Notes: a model not told the origin generated them from the sequence alone. Shown: positions 1 through 10,319, counted from the stretch's first letter. The stretch: DNA of 50,721 nt from Firmicutes bacterium AM31-12AC (GCA_003480425.1 QUJA01000017.1:1-50721); one strand, 5' to 3'. Translations and numbers: made by a program.

Positions 1-45
1 TTTGTGCTTTTTTTGCTTACAAAAAAAGCCACAAACTCCGTCCCT
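1..45. repeat. Palindromic repeat at left window edge
   Basis: Positions 22-45 are an exact reverse complement of 50684-50707 at the other edge, and the similarity runs on to the window ends with small differences. The sequence folds on itself (TTTGTG-CTTTTTTT against AAAAAAAG-CCACAAA), as a bidirectional terminator or a REP-like dispersed element would. Its presence at both extremes suggests a multicopy element where an assembly stopped; this is inference. Confidence 0.7.
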
Positions 46-242
46 AATTGCCTCTGAAAACAAGAGGTCAAAATATGCATAGCGATTGATGACTTATGAG
101 GAAATCATCATTATAATGATAATAAAATCAGGTTATAAGAGTAACAAAAAGGGTCACTTTAAGCTAAGCAATAGAAGTTTAAGATTGATAAGATAGTATC
201 AACAAGAGAACAGAAATGTTTTAGCTGAAGGGAGAAGAGAAA

Positions 243-1661
243 ATGAGTGAAAACACAAACACGCCAGTACAATCAAGTGCTGCAGCAGTAAATAAGCTGT
301 CTATCTGGACTAAAATTGGATATAGTTTCGGTGAGATTGGATCTCAGTGTTCCTGGACATTGATTAGTTCTTATCTGACAGTATACTATACAGATGTAGT
401 AGGATTAACACCGGTAATTATTTCAGCAATTATGTTGATTGCACGTATCTGGGATGCAGTAAATGACCCGATGTTCGGAGCAATTGCAGAGAAAACAAAG
501 TCAAAATGGGGACGTTTCCGTCCATATATTTTATGGGGAGCTCCAATCCTTGCATTATTTAACTGTCTGACATTCTTAAATCTGGATATTCCAAATGGTT
601 GGAAAGCAATCTGGTGTGGAGTTACATATATCGGATGTGGAATGGCTTACACAGCAGTTAACATCTCTACACAGTGTGTAGCAAACGTAATGACAGCTTC
701 TAATGAAGAACGTGTATCTTTGAATGCATTCAAAGGAATCGGTTCTGGATTGATTCAGATGGTCATCAGTGCAGTTACAATGCCAATGATCCTGAAATTC
801 GGTAACGGATCAGCAGCTTCAGGACGCGGATATTTCATGGCAGCATTGGTATTCTCGATTGTATGTATCCCATGTTTCTGGGTATGTTTTGCATCAACAA
901 AAGAGATTATCGGAGCAAACGAATCTGATAAAAAATCTATCGGACAGACAATGAAAGAACTTGGATATTCTTTCAAATATACATTATCTGATAAAAACGC
1001 ATTATTCTTGATTCTGGCAATGTTTACATTCCTTACAGGACTATTTGGAAGAATCGGTATCATGGCATACTATTTCATTTATATTATGAAAAATCCTGCT
1101 CTGATTGCCGGATTTGCAACAGCAATGTCAGCAGGTATGCTTGTAGTAAACTTCTATGCACCATTTTTGCTAAACCGTATCAGTAAGAAATATGTAGGCG
1201 CACTTGGATGTATCGCACAGGCATTGTGTTGTGTATTCTTCTATATCATTGGAGAAAACCAGTTGACAAGTATGGTTGTATTATCAGGATTCCTTTATGG
1301 AGTAACAAACGTAGTATCAATCACATGCTTTACATTGAGTGCTGAGATTATCGATGATAACTGGCTCAGAACAGGAGTACGTTCTGATGGTGTAATCGTA
1401 TCTTGTATCTCATTCTCTACAAAGATGGGTAATGCGGTCGGCGGTTCGATTGGAGTACTTGCGCTTAGTGCAGTTGGATATGTGGCAAATTCACAGAACT
1501 TAAGTGCAACTGTATTGACAAACATGGATAGAGTAATCAACTTTGCTCCGGCAGCATTCTTCATTGTAGCAGCAATTTTCTTTGCATGTGTCGGAATGAC
1601 AAAAGAGAAAGCAAAAGCAAATGAAGCTAAGATTGCAGCAATGACAGCAAAAGCTGAATAA
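243..1661 (+). CDS. GPH-family sugar:cation symporter (MFS_2)
   Basis: A 472-residue polytopic membrane protein of the glycoside-pentoside-hexuronide:cation symporter family, which takes up glycosides or sugars with Na+ or H+. The family's early motif is clear: YTDVVGLTP, then ARIWDAVNDPMFG and the basic loop TKSKWGRFRPYILWG (residues ~50-100). About 12 hydrophobic segments follow, and the length is normal. The ATG has a GGGAG ribosome site nearby. It is closely similar along its whole length to the product at 4517-5908, so the pair is a duplication. It stands first in a catabolic island with AraC-GH39 regulators and carboxylesterases, which suggests a plant-glycoside substrate, but the substrate cannot be read from sequence. 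Confidence 0.93.
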   Translation: MSENTNTPVQSSAAAVNKLSIWTKIGYSFGEIGSQCSWTLISSYLTVYYTDVVGLTPVIISAIMLIARIWDAVNDPMFGAIAEKTKSKWGRFRPYILWGAPILALFNCLTFLNLDIPNGWKAIWCGVTYIGCGMAYTAVNISTQCVANVMTASNEERVSLNAFKGIGSGLIQMVISAVTMPMILKFGNGSAASGRGYFMAALVFSIVCIPCFWVCFASTKEIIGANESDKKSIGQTMKELGYSFKYTLSDKNALFLILAMFTFLTGLFGRIGIMAYYFIYIMKNPALIAGFATAMSAGMLVVNFYAPFLLNRISKKYVGALGCIAQALCCVFFYIIGENQLTSMVVLSGFLYGVTNVVSITCFTLSAEIIDDNWLRTGVRSDGVIVSCISFSTKMGNAVGGSIGVLALSAVGYVANSQNLSATVLTNMDRVINFAPAAFFIVAAIFFACVGMTKEKAKANEAKIAAMTAKAE

Positions 1662-1686
1662 AAATGAGTAAATTATAGGAAAGAAT

Positions 1687-1721
1687 CTCTTGTGGAATGG
1701 GTGTTCCACAGGGGATTTTTT
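1687..1721 (+). terminator. Rho-independent terminator after symporter
   Basis: Inverted repeat TGTGGAA...TTCCACA with extended outer pairing (TCTCT/GGGGA) is followed by a run of T. It sits 26 bases past the symporter stop and ends that transcript. A related hairpin recurs at 7557-7597 behind the carboxylesterase. Confidence 0.8.
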
Positions 1722-1795
1722 GACTTAAGTGGAAAGCAGATTTTATTTATGTTACTATAGAAATTATAGATTAGATAGTTGTAAAAATGTATCAG

Positions 1796-1823
1796 TTAAA
1801 AGTTTTGCAGTTATAACTATAAT
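1796..1823 (+). promoter_or_regulatory. Putative sigma-A promoter of the AraC-GH39 gene
   Basis: TTAAAA, 16 bases, then TATAAT, about 30 bases before the ATG at 1856, which has its own GAGGGAG ribosome site. The -10 box is perfect and the -35 is weak. Confidence 0.4.
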
Positions 1824-1855
1824 ACTTTAGAACGTTTTATAGATAGAGGGAGAAT

Positions 1856-4236
1856 ATGAAGCAAGATAGATTCAAGTTACGTGTTTTAAATGAAATGGAT
1901 GAAAAGGAAGAGCAACATCCGGAAATTGAATTGTTATATGTGTTGGAAGGTTTTATGGAGGTCAATAAAGAAGAAACGATATCACATATGAAAGAGAATG
2001 ATGTGTTGCTCATAAATACGAATGAGAAACATCAATTACGTGGTTCAAAAGATATTCTTTATATGCAGCTTATGGTTTCCTATTCGTGGGCCAGTGAGAT
2101 GTCCCGGAGCATCAATGTGAATTTTGAGTGTGATTCTACAAAAGATGTTGGTGATCATTATAATGAATTAAGAAAGTTTTTGCGTATACTTTTGAAACAT
2201 TATCTTGAGACGTATGGAGACACAATGAACTTTGGACATCTTGCATTAAGCGCAAGAGTGATGGAAGCTTTGTTCATGTATTTCGATGTACAGGAGACTG
2301 TGGAAAATAAAGATAAATTTGAAAATCGAATTGTGCAAATCAACAATTATATTCAGGAGAATTATAATCAGCCAATCAGCCTGAAAGATATTGCGGACAA
2401 ATTGTATTTATCGAATGGTTATCTTTCAAGATTTTTTAAACAAAATTATGGTATGAATTTTATAGAATATTTGACCAATATACGTTTGTTTCATTCGGTT
2501 GATGAACTCTTATATACGAATACACCAATTACGAAGATTGCCACAGATAATGGATTTGCGACTGTATCGATATTTAATAAAGCGTTCAAAAAAAAGTATG
2601 GTGAAACTCCTTTTGAAATGAGAAAAAGAGCAGAAAATCAAAAAGAAAAAAGGAAAAAAAAGGAAGAACAACAAAACCCGGAAATAGAGAAACGATTGAA
2701 AAAATATTTTGAGGTAGAAGATATACCATCAGAAAAATTAAGAGCTCCAAACGGAGTAGAGATAGAATATTCGGTAATAGAAAGTGAAAAAATAAAGAAT
2801 TTTTGGGGAAATACGATTAATGTTGGTGCCGCATCGGAACTGTTACGTTCAGAAGTGCAAGAACATGTTACTTTTTTAAAACAAGCGTTTGGATTTCAAT
2901 ATATTCGTATCTGGGATATTTTATCATCAAAGCTTCTGATTGATTTGGATGATATAAGTGAAAATTATAACTTTGTAAGAATCGATTTGGTGTTTGATTT
3001 CTTGATTAGTCTGGGATTGAAGCCGCATATAGAGTTCGATATGAAATCAAACAGAATGCATTATAATTTGAAAAATATTTCGGGACATGATGAAACAGAA
3101 AATATAAATGTTATAAATTCAGATTTGAGTAAAATAGAACGATTTTTAGAGGCATTTATGCAGCACTTGATTTTTCGATATGAAAGAAGTGAAGTGGAAA
3201 CCTGGAGAATGGAAATTGAGTGTGATGAAAATGAAACAAAGTCTGAGTCCTTTGAAATATATTTAACTCGATTCGCTATGATTTACAATATTGTGAAAAA
3301 TATAGTGCTGGAATGTTAGTGGGAGGTTCGGGATTACGATTAGATTCCGATGAGAATCGGCGAGAAAAATTTTTGAAAAAATGGAATGAATCAAAATGTC
3401 GTCCGGACTTTATCTCTGTGTATATTTACCCTTATGAAGAAAGAACATTAAATAGAAGCAGAGATAATGAGTATGTTTTACATAAGGTTATACAGTTAAA
3501 AGAGTTGCTTGCAAAGCGTGGAATGGATGATATTAAAGTATTTATCAGCGAATGGAACTTTACAGCATCTTTCAGAAATTATTTAAATGATTGTTGCTTT
3601 AGTGGGGCCTATATTATAAAAAATATCTTGAATATTTATGGGAAAGTCGATGATATTGCACATTTTGTAGTAACAGACAGAACCCAGCAGGATTATGACT
3701 CGAATGAGTTATTATTTGGAGGAACCGGAATTTTATCAAAAGATGGAATTTGGAAACCATCTGGACATGCATTTGAATTTCTGAATCGTTTGTATCCGTA
3801 TTATATTGGCCATGGAGAAAATTATTTGGTGACAACCGATCAACATGATTCATATGGGATTGTCTGTCATAATCAGAAAAAATTGGGAGAAAATTATTAC
3901 TTAGCAGATGAAGATAAATTAGAAAAAGAATACTTATGGATATATTTCAATGAGCACGATGAACTGGAATTGGCGTTTAAACTGAAAGATATGAGTGAAG
4001 GGGAATATCAGGTAAAAGTGTATCGAATCAATGAAAAGAATGGGAATGCAATGTTTATTTGGAGAGAATTAAATTACGAAAAAAGGCTTTCCAGAGAAGA
4101 CATGAAATATTTTCGAAGAGTTTGTGAACCCAGGTTAGAGATATATACAAAAAAAACAGAAAAAAATACAATAAGTCTGGGAATAAGATTAATGGCTAAT
4201 GAAATAGCATTTATCCGTATTCAAAAAATTTCATAA
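1856..4236 (+). pseudogene. AraC-type regulator fused to GH39-like domain, frameshifted
   Basis: Two overlapping frames (1856-3319 and 3313-4236) together encode a 793-residue protein that is colinear with the intact paralog at 42517-44886. An N-terminal cupin-like segment is followed by two AraC helix-turn-helix motifs (residues ~160-260), a basic linker and a GH39 (beta-xylosidase-like) barrel. Adding one A to the A5 run at 3296-3300 restores the frame across ...IVKKYSAGMLVGGSGL, matching IIKRY...IGGSGL in the paralog. The GH39 nucleophile is kept (ISEWN), but the acid/base Asn-Glu position reads Cys-Asp (residues 456-457), as in the paralog, so the domain probably senses a ligand. It lies between two symporter genes that it may control. 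A sequencing error is as likely as a real mutation. Confidence 0.8.
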
Positions 4237-4257
4237 TAGAAATAGAATTTTTGTGAA

Positions 4258-4290
4258 AATGTAGCATGAGTAGAACATGCTACATTTTTC
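4258..4290 (+). terminator. Rho-independent terminator
   Basis: Perfect 11-bp stem AATGTAGCATG / CATGCTACATT with a 7-base loop and a T-rich tail, 22 bases after the AraC-GH39 stop. Confidence 0.9.
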
Positions 4291-4516
4291 TTTAGTGCTA
4301 TAGCATTCAAAAGGAACGATCTGTGGCAGGTTATAACTGAAAAGTTGAAAAAGAATAGAAAAAAATGACGTAAGAATACAAAATATAGTAAAAAATGGAT
4401 TTAAGTCATAAAAGCAATAGTAGAAAGTTCGGTGGAAAAGTGAAAATATAAAGGATTATTGGTAAGATGATTTTGATAAGAAACAAGAGCGTTTTTAATT
4501 GAAAGGAGAAGAAAAA

Positions 4517-5908
4517 ATGAATCAAAAGGAAAGCGGAGAAAAAAAACTATCCATCTGGAGAAAAGTTGGATATAGTTTTGGAGAAGTTGGATGTCAATGT
4601 TCATGGGCGCTGATCAGTTCTTATTTGACAGTGTTTTATACTGATGTCGTAGGATTAACACCAGTAGTGATATCAGCGATTATGCTGATTGCCCGTATTT
4701 GGGATGCAATCAACGATCCTATGTTTGGTGCTATTGCGGAGAAGACACACACAAAGTGGGGAAGATTCCGCCCATACATTTTATGGGGAACACCGGTTTT
4801 GGCATTGTTTAACTGTCTGATATTTTTAAATCTGGATATTCCAAATGGCTGGAAAGCAATCTGGTGTGGATTTACTTATATCGGTTGTGGAATGGCATAT
4901 ACAGCAGTAGCTATTTCTACACAGTGTGTTGCAAATGTTATGACAACTTCCAATAAAGAAAGAGTATCACTGAATGCGTTTAAGGGGATTGGATCTGGAT
5001 TGATTGGAATGATTATGAGCGCAGTAACAATGCCAATGATTTTAAAATTTGGTAATGGATCTGCTGCATCAGCACGTGGATATTTTATGTCAGCATTAGT
5101 ATTTTCTATTGTTAGTATTCCATGCTTTTTAGTATGTTTCGCATCAACAAAAGAAATTATCGGGGCACAGGAAAGCGATAAAAAGACAATCGGACAGACA
5201 ATGAAGGAACTTGTATATTCGTTTAAATATACATTGTCAGATAGAAATGCATTGTTTTTAGTTCTGGCAATGATTGCATTTTTGACAGGTATGTTTGGAA
5301 GAATTGGTATTATGGCATACTATTTTATTTACATCATGAAAAATCCAGCTTTAATCGCAGGATTTGCAACAGCAATGGCAGCGGGAATTTTGGCTGTAAA
5401 CTTTTATGCGCCGGCTCTTTTGAACAACATCAGTAAGAAATATGTTGGCGTACTTGGATGTCTGGGTCAGATTTTATGTTGTATATTTGCTTACATAATT
5501 GGAGAAAATGGAATGACTGATATGGTAGTGCTGTCAGGATTTTTATTTGGAGCATTAAACTTTGCGCCGATTACAAGTTCTACATTAAGTGCGGAAATTA
5601 TCGATGATAACTGGATTAGAACAGGTGTGCGTTCAGATGGAGTCATTGTATCTTGCATTTCATTCTCTACAAAATTAGGAAATGCAATTGGTGGTTCAAT
5701 CGGTATTTTAGCATTGAGTGCAGTAGGATATGTGGCAAATAGTACAGATATGAGTGCACAGGTACTTTCTAATATGAATAAAGTAATTAACTTTGCACCT
5801 GCAGCATTTTATGTGATTTCAGGAATTTGTTTCTTATGTATCACGATGACAAATAAGAAAGCAAAAGAAAATGAAGTAAAACTTGCTGAAATGGAAAAGG
5901 TTAACTAA
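4517..5908 (+). CDS. GPH-family sugar:cation symporter, second copy
   Basis: A 463-residue paralog of the product of 243-1661, with the same ARIWDAINDPMFG and TKWGRFRPYILWG motifs and about 12 membrane segments. I place the start at 4517 because AAAGGAGAAG lies at the right distance upstream; the in-frame TTG at 4499 precedes that site. The C-terminal tail differs from copy one (MTNKKAKENEVKL). The esterase gene follows after 13 bases, so the two are probably co-transcribed as an uptake-plus-deacylation unit. The preceding ~220 bases, after the terminator at 4258-4290, are A+T-rich and hold no gene I can see. Confidence 0.92.
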   Translation: MNQKESGEKKLSIWRKVGYSFGEVGCQCSWALISSYLTVFYTDVVGLTPVVISAIMLIARIWDAINDPMFGAIAEKTHTKWGRFRPYILWGTPVLALFNCLIFLNLDIPNGWKAIWCGFTYIGCGMAYTAVAISTQCVANVMTTSNKERVSLNAFKGIGSGLIGMIMSAVTMPMILKFGNGSAASARGYFMSALVFSIVSIPCFLVCFASTKEIIGAQESDKKTIGQTMKELVYSFKYTLSDRNALFLVLAMIAFLTGMFGRIGIMAYYFIYIMKNPALIAGFATAMAAGILAVNFYAPALLNNISKKYVGVLGCLGQILCCIFAYIIGENGMTDMVVLSGFLFGALNFAPITSSTLSAEIIDDNWIRTGVRSDGVIVSCISFSTKLGNAIGGSIGILALSAVGYVANSTDMSAQVLSNMNKVINFAPAAFYVISGICFLCITMTNKKAKENEVKLAEMEKVN

Positions 5909-5921
5909 ATGAGGCGAATGT

Positions 5922-7499
5922 ATGGATCAAATTGTAGAAATTGAAAATGGAAAACTTCGAGGTGAAGTCAGAAACAATATAGTGCTTTTTAAAGGAATAC
6001 CATATGGAGATGTATGTGATGGCGAATGGAGATTTCTTCCGCCACGACCAGTAAAAAATTGGGAAGGGGTGAAAGATTGTACAAAAAATGGATATTATGC
6101 TGTTCAGCCATGGGGTGGCGTAAACAAGATGGAGTATTTTAATGGTGGGCATCCGGAGAAATTTGGAGCATCAGAAGAACAGCAGAGCGAGAATTGTCTT
6201 TGCCTGAATGTGGTTGCACCTAGAAATAGTAATAAAAAACATGCAGTTGTAGTTTATTTCCATGGTGGTGGATTCGGCGGTGGAAATGGATCGATTGTCC
6301 TTGGAGCAGATCGACTCGTAGAAGGTCAGGATATTGTTGTCGTAGGCGTAAATCATCGTCTAAGTGTATTTGGTTACCTTTATCTTGAACAGATTTTCCC
6401 GAAATATAAAGGATCTGGAGTAGCAGGAATATTGGATTTAGTCTTAGCACTGAAATGGGTAAAAGATAATATTGGTGTTTTTGGTGGTGATCCGGATCAG
6501 GTTACGATTATGGGGGAATCTGGTGGAGCTGCGAAAGTAAGATGCTTGTTAAGTATGCCGGAAGCAAAAGGACTATTTAAAAGAGCGATTATTGAAAGTG
6601 GATCAGAGAATTTCTTGAAATCAAGTGTCGAGAGAGGGGAAGCAAGTTTTATGCGAGATCCGATAGATGCGACAAAGACGGCAAGAAAGATATTAAAAGA
6701 TTTAAATATAGATGAGAATCATCCAGAAAAGCTTCAGGAAATATCCAAAGAAGAATTTATAAAAGTAGCATTGCCATATATGATGGAACTATCCCCGGTG
6801 ATAGATGGAAATTACTTAAAGTATGGTAATGAAAAAGGTTTTGTGACGAATGAGTATGATCGCTCAGTTGAATTATTAATCGGGTGTTCAGAGGATGAAT
6901 GTGCAATTGACTGGAAAGATATCTGTATGGAAAATCAAACATTAGAAGAAGCATTGTTGAATTCGGAAAATCTTTCACCAATGATTCCTGTTGGATGGAA
7001 TGATAATAAAGAAAGAATGAAACGAATTATTAAATATGCAAGAGAGCATAATCCGAAGCACGATGATGATGAGCACCTCTTTTGGAAAGTATCATCTGTA
7101 ATTCCTTTTTTCTGTGTGGGAGTTCAACAGCATATTCTTGAAAGATTAGATGAAAGTTGTGCACCTACATTTGTATATTTAAACAGATTTGATGCGCCAT
7201 CGAATGTGAATGAGCAATATAGATATTCCTGGCATACATTTGATTTACCGCTTCAATTTGGAATTGTTCGTTATCCTTGTTGCGAACAAATTTCGCTGCA
7301 AATGATGGAAGCCTGGGGAAATTTTATTAAAACAGGAAATCCATCCACAGAAAAACTACCATGGAAACCATATGAGTTGAGAGATAAGAAAGTAATGGTT
7401 TTTGATGATGAAAGTGGTATGGAAACAGATCCGATGAGTGGCTGGTGTCAAGCATATAATGTGTGTCGGAATGACAAAAGAGAAAGCAAAAGCAAATGA
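5922..7499 (+). CDS. Type-B carboxylesterase
   Basis: Serine hydrolase of the carboxylesterase/lipase alpha/beta family, 525 residues. Visible marks are the FKGIPYG start, SENCLCLN (residues 89-96, the usual SEDCLxLN signature), oxyanion-hole HGGGF (114-118) and the nucleophile elbow GESGG with Ser200; a His in SWHTFDLP is the likely catalytic His. No signal peptide is seen, so it is cytoplasmic. Next to a symporter it probably removes acyl groups from an imported glycoside (inference). The last ~12 residues are odd. From 7462 the DNA is nearly identical to the 3' end of the symporter at 243-1661 but read in another frame, so the native C-terminus was replaced by a rearrangement. Confidence 0.9.
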   Translation: MDQIVEIENGKLRGEVRNNIVLFKGIPYGDVCDGEWRFLPPRPVKNWEGVKDCTKNGYYAVQPWGGVNKMEYFNGGHPEKFGASEEQQSENCLCLNVVAPRNSNKKHAVVVYFHGGGFGGGNGSIVLGADRLVEGQDIVVVGVNHRLSVFGYLYLEQIFPKYKGSGVAGILDLVLALKWVKDNIGVFGGDPDQVTIMGESGGAAKVRCLLSMPEAKGLFKRAIIESGSENFLKSSVERGEASFMRDPIDATKTARKILKDLNIDENHPEKLQEISKEEFIKVALPYMMELSPVIDGNYLKYGNEKGFVTNEYDRSVELLIGCSEDECAIDWKDICMENQTLEEALLNSENLSPMIPVGWNDNKERMKRIIKYAREHNPKHDDDEHLFWKVSSVIPFFCVGVQQHILERLDESCAPTFVYLNRFDAPSNVNEQYRYSWHTFDLPLQFGIVRYPCCEQISLQMMEAWGNFIKTGNPSTEKLPWKPYELRDKKVMVFDDESGMETDPMSGWCQAYNVCRNDKRESKSK

Positions 7500-7533
7500 A
7501 GCTAAGATTGCAGCAATGACAAAAGCTGAGTAA
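7462..7533 (+). repeat. Stranded copy of the symporter 3' end
   Basis: This segment matches 1587-1661, the last 25 codons of the first symporter, almost base for base, with a 3-base deletion and one substitution near the stop. Here it forms the C-terminal codons of the esterase in a different frame. It is the footprint of a lost symporter copy or of an unequal crossover. It does not match the nearer second symporter, whose tail sequence is different. Confidence 0.85.
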
Positions 7534-7556
7534 AAAGTAAATATTTTATAGAAAGG

Positions 7557-7597
7557 AATCTCTTGTGGGACGGTGTTTCTACAAGAGATTTCTTTTT
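7557..7597 (+). terminator. Rho-independent terminator after esterase
   Basis: Stem AATCTCTTGT / ACAAGAGATT followed by TCTTTTT. It is related to the hairpin at 1687-1721 and probably came along with the stranded symporter tail. The bases from here to 7826 hold no gene I can support. Confidence 0.85.
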
Positions 7598-7826
7598 ACT
7601 TAGGAGATAGCATCTTTTTGATTTCGAGTATTGCAATCAACATTCTATATATGCTAAAGTATAAAAAAGCATGTTTCTTAATGAATCTAAGGTGCGTTGC
7701 ACTATCTACATTCTCATCACATTTCAGAAATCTATGCTTTAACACCAAAACAAATGTAAAAAGCAGGAGAGGACTGAAAGAAATTGGACGAAGAGATAGT
7801 TCCTTCTGCGAAGAAGGAGGAAACAA

Positions 7827-8599
7827 ATGAATATTGAGTTGAAAAATGCTGTATTATCGATAGACGTTAAAGCACAGTATGACGAGTGTGTTAAAAAACT
7901 GTTAGGGCATAAAATTATACTTGCTCATATTTTAACAAAGGCGATAGAAGAATTTCGCAGATTATCATAAACATCGAAGCACAAAAGACAGATCCTACAG
8001 ATTATAATATTTTAAATCGAGCAATTTTCTATATCAGCCGAATGATATCGTCGCAGAAGAATCGCGATTTTAAAGGAAGCAATTATAATAATATAAAAAA
8101 AGTGTATTCAATTTGGGTGTGCATGAATATGGAAGAAGATAGCATGAATCATATTCATCTGACAAATGATACAATTATGGGGAATCATAAATGGAAAGGT
8201 GAAATAGAATTATTAAATATAATTATGATTGGTGTGGCTGAAAATTTATCAAGGAAAGACGAAAGTCATGAGTTACATCGATTACTAGGGGCATTGCTGT
8301 CAGAAAAGTTAAAAGCAGCTGAAAAATTGGATATACTTGAAAATGAATATCATATAGCAATGGAAGAGTCAATAGAGGAGGATGTGAAGACGATGTGTAA
8401 TTTGAGTGAAGGAATAGAAGAAAGAGCAATGGAGCGAGGACGAAAAGATGGGATAAACATTGTTTTACGTTTGGCTGAAAAGTGTCATCTTAGTAAGGAA
8501 GAGACAATTCAGCAATTATGTGAAGGAATGAAAATGGAGGTGGCTGAAGCAGAAAAATATTATGAAGAGTATAGAAAAGACGTACAGACAAGTTTGTAA
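7827..8599 (+). pseudogene. PD-(D/E)XK nuclease-family (Rpn-like) gene, internally deleted
   Basis: The ATG at 7827 (AAGGAGG before it) starts a family-typical N-terminus with AQYDECVKKLLGHKIILAHIL and stops at about 7969. A second frame then resumes with INIEAQKTDPTDYNILNRAI and continues through YSIWVCMNM to 8599. In intact members these parts are joined by roughly 75 residues that carry most of the nuclease core, so an internal deletion with a frame change has destroyed the gene. The C-terminal half (GIEERAMERGRKDGI) is normal. These proteins are often linked to mobile DNA (family annotation, from memory). The remnant separates the esterase from the isomerase gene. Confidence 0.75.
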
Positions 8600-8667
8600 A
8601 AAGTTATATTGAAGATGTACATTAAATAATGTAGTGGAATAAATGAAATCATTAGGAGGAAAAAACA

Positions 8668-9501
8668 ATGGGAAAAATTAATTTACAGATGTATTCATTT
8701 ATGGATGGAACAATGAATGACAGCAGAGAGAATTTAAAACTGGCTTCAGAGATGGGGTACGATGGAGTGGAATTATTCGGACCGAATTTTGAAATTCCAG
8801 CAGAAGAACTCAAAGCTTTGCTTACAGAGTTACATCTGGAACCGGTATCAATGCATGCTCCAAAAACAGATATGGTAGAATCATTGATTCCACTGGCTGA
8901 AAGTCTGGAAATGAAATTCATCGGAATCGGAATGGAATGTATGATAGATGATGAAGCAGTGCATACATTTGCAAACACATTGAATCGAATTGGTAAAGTG
9001 TGTGCTGAACATGGACTGACATTGACATATCATAACCATACACAGGAATTTGTGCCATGTGGTGACAAACGTGTGATCGATGTATTAATGGAAGAGACAA
9101 ATCCGGATTATGTAAGTTTTGAATTGGATGCCGGATGGTGTGCAGCAGCTGGATTTGATCCAATTGAACTGGTACAGACATACAGTGGACGAATCAAATT
9201 GATCCATGTTAAAGAGAGCAGTAAAGTAATTGGACCACAGCCTCCAATGGATTTTGAAAGTATTCCAAAAGATGAACATGGTGCACCAATCTTCACAGAA
9301 GAAGAAAAAGCACAGATGGAAGAGCAGAAGAAGATCAACTGTCCGGCAGGAGACGGTCTGGTAGACTGGAAAGCACTGAAAGAAGTGGCGGACAAACACG
9401 GATGTCAGGCATATATCGTAGAACGTGAGTATACACCAGGAGAAGGAAGAAGACTGGATTGCCTGAAGGCGGATCTGGAGTATTATAGAACACAGATTTA
9501 G
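8668..9501 (+). CDS. Sugar phosphate isomerase/epimerase-like TIM barrel
   Basis: A 277-residue AP-endonuclease-2/xylose-isomerase-like barrel. Candidate metal ligands are seen at His122/His124 (LTYHNH), Glu152/Asp154 (FELDAGW), His180 (LIHVKE) and Glu252 (IVEREY). AGGAGG precedes the ATG. In catabolic clusters such proteins isomerise or epimerise keto-sugars, including 3-keto-glucosides. This role fits the Gfo/Idh and C-deglycosidase genes at 40821-50636, which were probably adjacent before the element inserted. The RpiR regulator follows after 13 bases. A truncated paralog lies at 42113-42514. Confidence 0.85.
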   Translation: MGKINLQMYSFMDGTMNDSRENLKLASEMGYDGVELFGPNFEIPAEELKALLTELHLEPVSMHAPKTDMVESLIPLAESLEMKFIGIGMECMIDDEAVHTFANTLNRIGKVCAEHGLTLTYHNHTQEFVPCGDKRVIDVLMEETNPDYVSFELDAGWCAAAGFDPIELVQTYSGRIKLIHVKESSKVIGPQPPMDFESIPKDEHGAPIFTEEEKAQMEEQKKINCPAGDGLVDWKALKEVADKHGCQAYIVEREYTPGEGRRLDCLKADLEYYRTQI

Positions 9502-9514
9502 GGGGAAGAAAACT

Positions 9515-10291
9515 ATGAATGTACTTCAGAATTTGACAGAATTATATAATCATTTGTCATTTGACAGCACATATCGAAATGTCTGTAAGGGAATTTTGGA
9601 GAATATGGAAGAAGCTGCGAATGGAACGATATACGAGATTGCGGAGCTGACGAACTCTTCCAGAACTACAATCTGGAGGATGGTTCAGAAGATGGGGTAC
9701 AGCAATTTCTCAGAATTCCATCATGAGTTAAAAAGAGCGGTAAAACAATATACTTATTACAATCGTATTTTACCTAAGAATGAAGGAGAAACGCCACAGG
9801 AAATCAAAGAAAAATTCATGAGTCAGGTTATGCAGACATATCAACTAATGGATACTGAGATGAATATGGATGAAATGGAGTCCATCGTGGATGAGATGGC
9901 AGAAGCAAATAAGATTGTATTCTATACGCCATATAAAGACAGTTCGATATTAGCGTTACAGCAAAATTTATCCATGGATGGAAAACAGACAGGATATTAT
10001 TGTTTATTTCCGGATATGCTGGAAGACAGTCTGACGCTTGATGAACATTCCATTGTATTTACGAATATGATCGATCACTTGGAAACGATGGATATGACAC
10101 AGGTATTTGAAAACATAAAAAGGCAGAAGGCTAGGGTATATGGAAGTATGGCTGGAAAATCAAGGTATCAGATATATTTTGATCAGATATTGTTTTCGAG
10201 CAAAGAGGGAAATGTCGTAGAAGGAGTGCTGACATTTCAAATGTACTTCTTTATGTTAAATGAGATATATAGAATGAAATATATTGATTAA
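9515..10291 (+). CDS. MurR/RpiR-family transcriptional regulator
   Basis: A 258-residue protein with an N-terminal HTH_6 domain (residues ~1-77; IAELTNSSRTTIWRMVQKMGYSNFSEF) and a C-terminal region resembling a SIS sugar-phosphate-binding domain but weakly conserved. RpiR proteins usually repress or activate sugar catabolism genes and bind palindromes. It is co-directional with the isomerase gene and 13 bases behind it. A perfect 16-bp palindrome (39883-39898) would lie only tens of bases past this gene if the integrated element were removed, directly before the isomerase at 40005, and is the natural operator candidate. The element begins a few bases after the stop codon. Confidence 0.85.
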   Translation: MNVLQNLTELYNHLSFDSTYRNVCKGILENMEEAANGTIYEIAELTNSSRTTIWRMVQKMGYSNFSEFHHELKRAVKQYTYYNRILPKNEGETPQEIKEKFMSQVMQTYQLMDTEMNMDEMESIVDEMAEANKIVFYTPYKDSSILALQQNLSMDGKQTGYYCLFPDMLEDSLTLDEHSIVFTNMIDHLETMDMTQVFENIKRQKARVYGSMAGKSRYQIYFDQILFSSKEGNVVEGVLTFQMYFFMLNEIYRMKYID

Positions 10292-10296
10292 AAAGA

Positions 10297-10319
10297 TTGG
10301 TTTCAATTTGTGAAACCAA
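10297..10319. other. Left attachment site (attL-like palindrome)
   Basis: Perfect 9-bp arms TTGGTTTCA / TGAAACCAA around ATTTG, six bases after the RpiR stop codon. The left half is shared with the right end. Joining the right element end to this left end recreates the same palindrome as the expected circular attP. Confidence 0.7.

Noticed and set aside
107..120. 14-bp A+T palindrome ATCATTATAATGAT before the first symporter
   Set aside because: It could be an operator, but short A+T-only palindromes are expected by chance in this composition and it does not recur before the other operons.
7573..7830. 85-codon plus-strand frame before the PD-(D/E)XK remnant
   Set aside because: It begins inside a terminator hairpin, has no ribosome site, and the product resembles nothing; the AAGGAGG near its end belongs to the next gene.
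8042..8599. A free-standing gene for the 185-codon frame
   Set aside because: Its first codons lie in the middle of a PD-(D/E)XK family protein whose N-terminus is encoded just upstream in another frame, so it is part of a broken gene.
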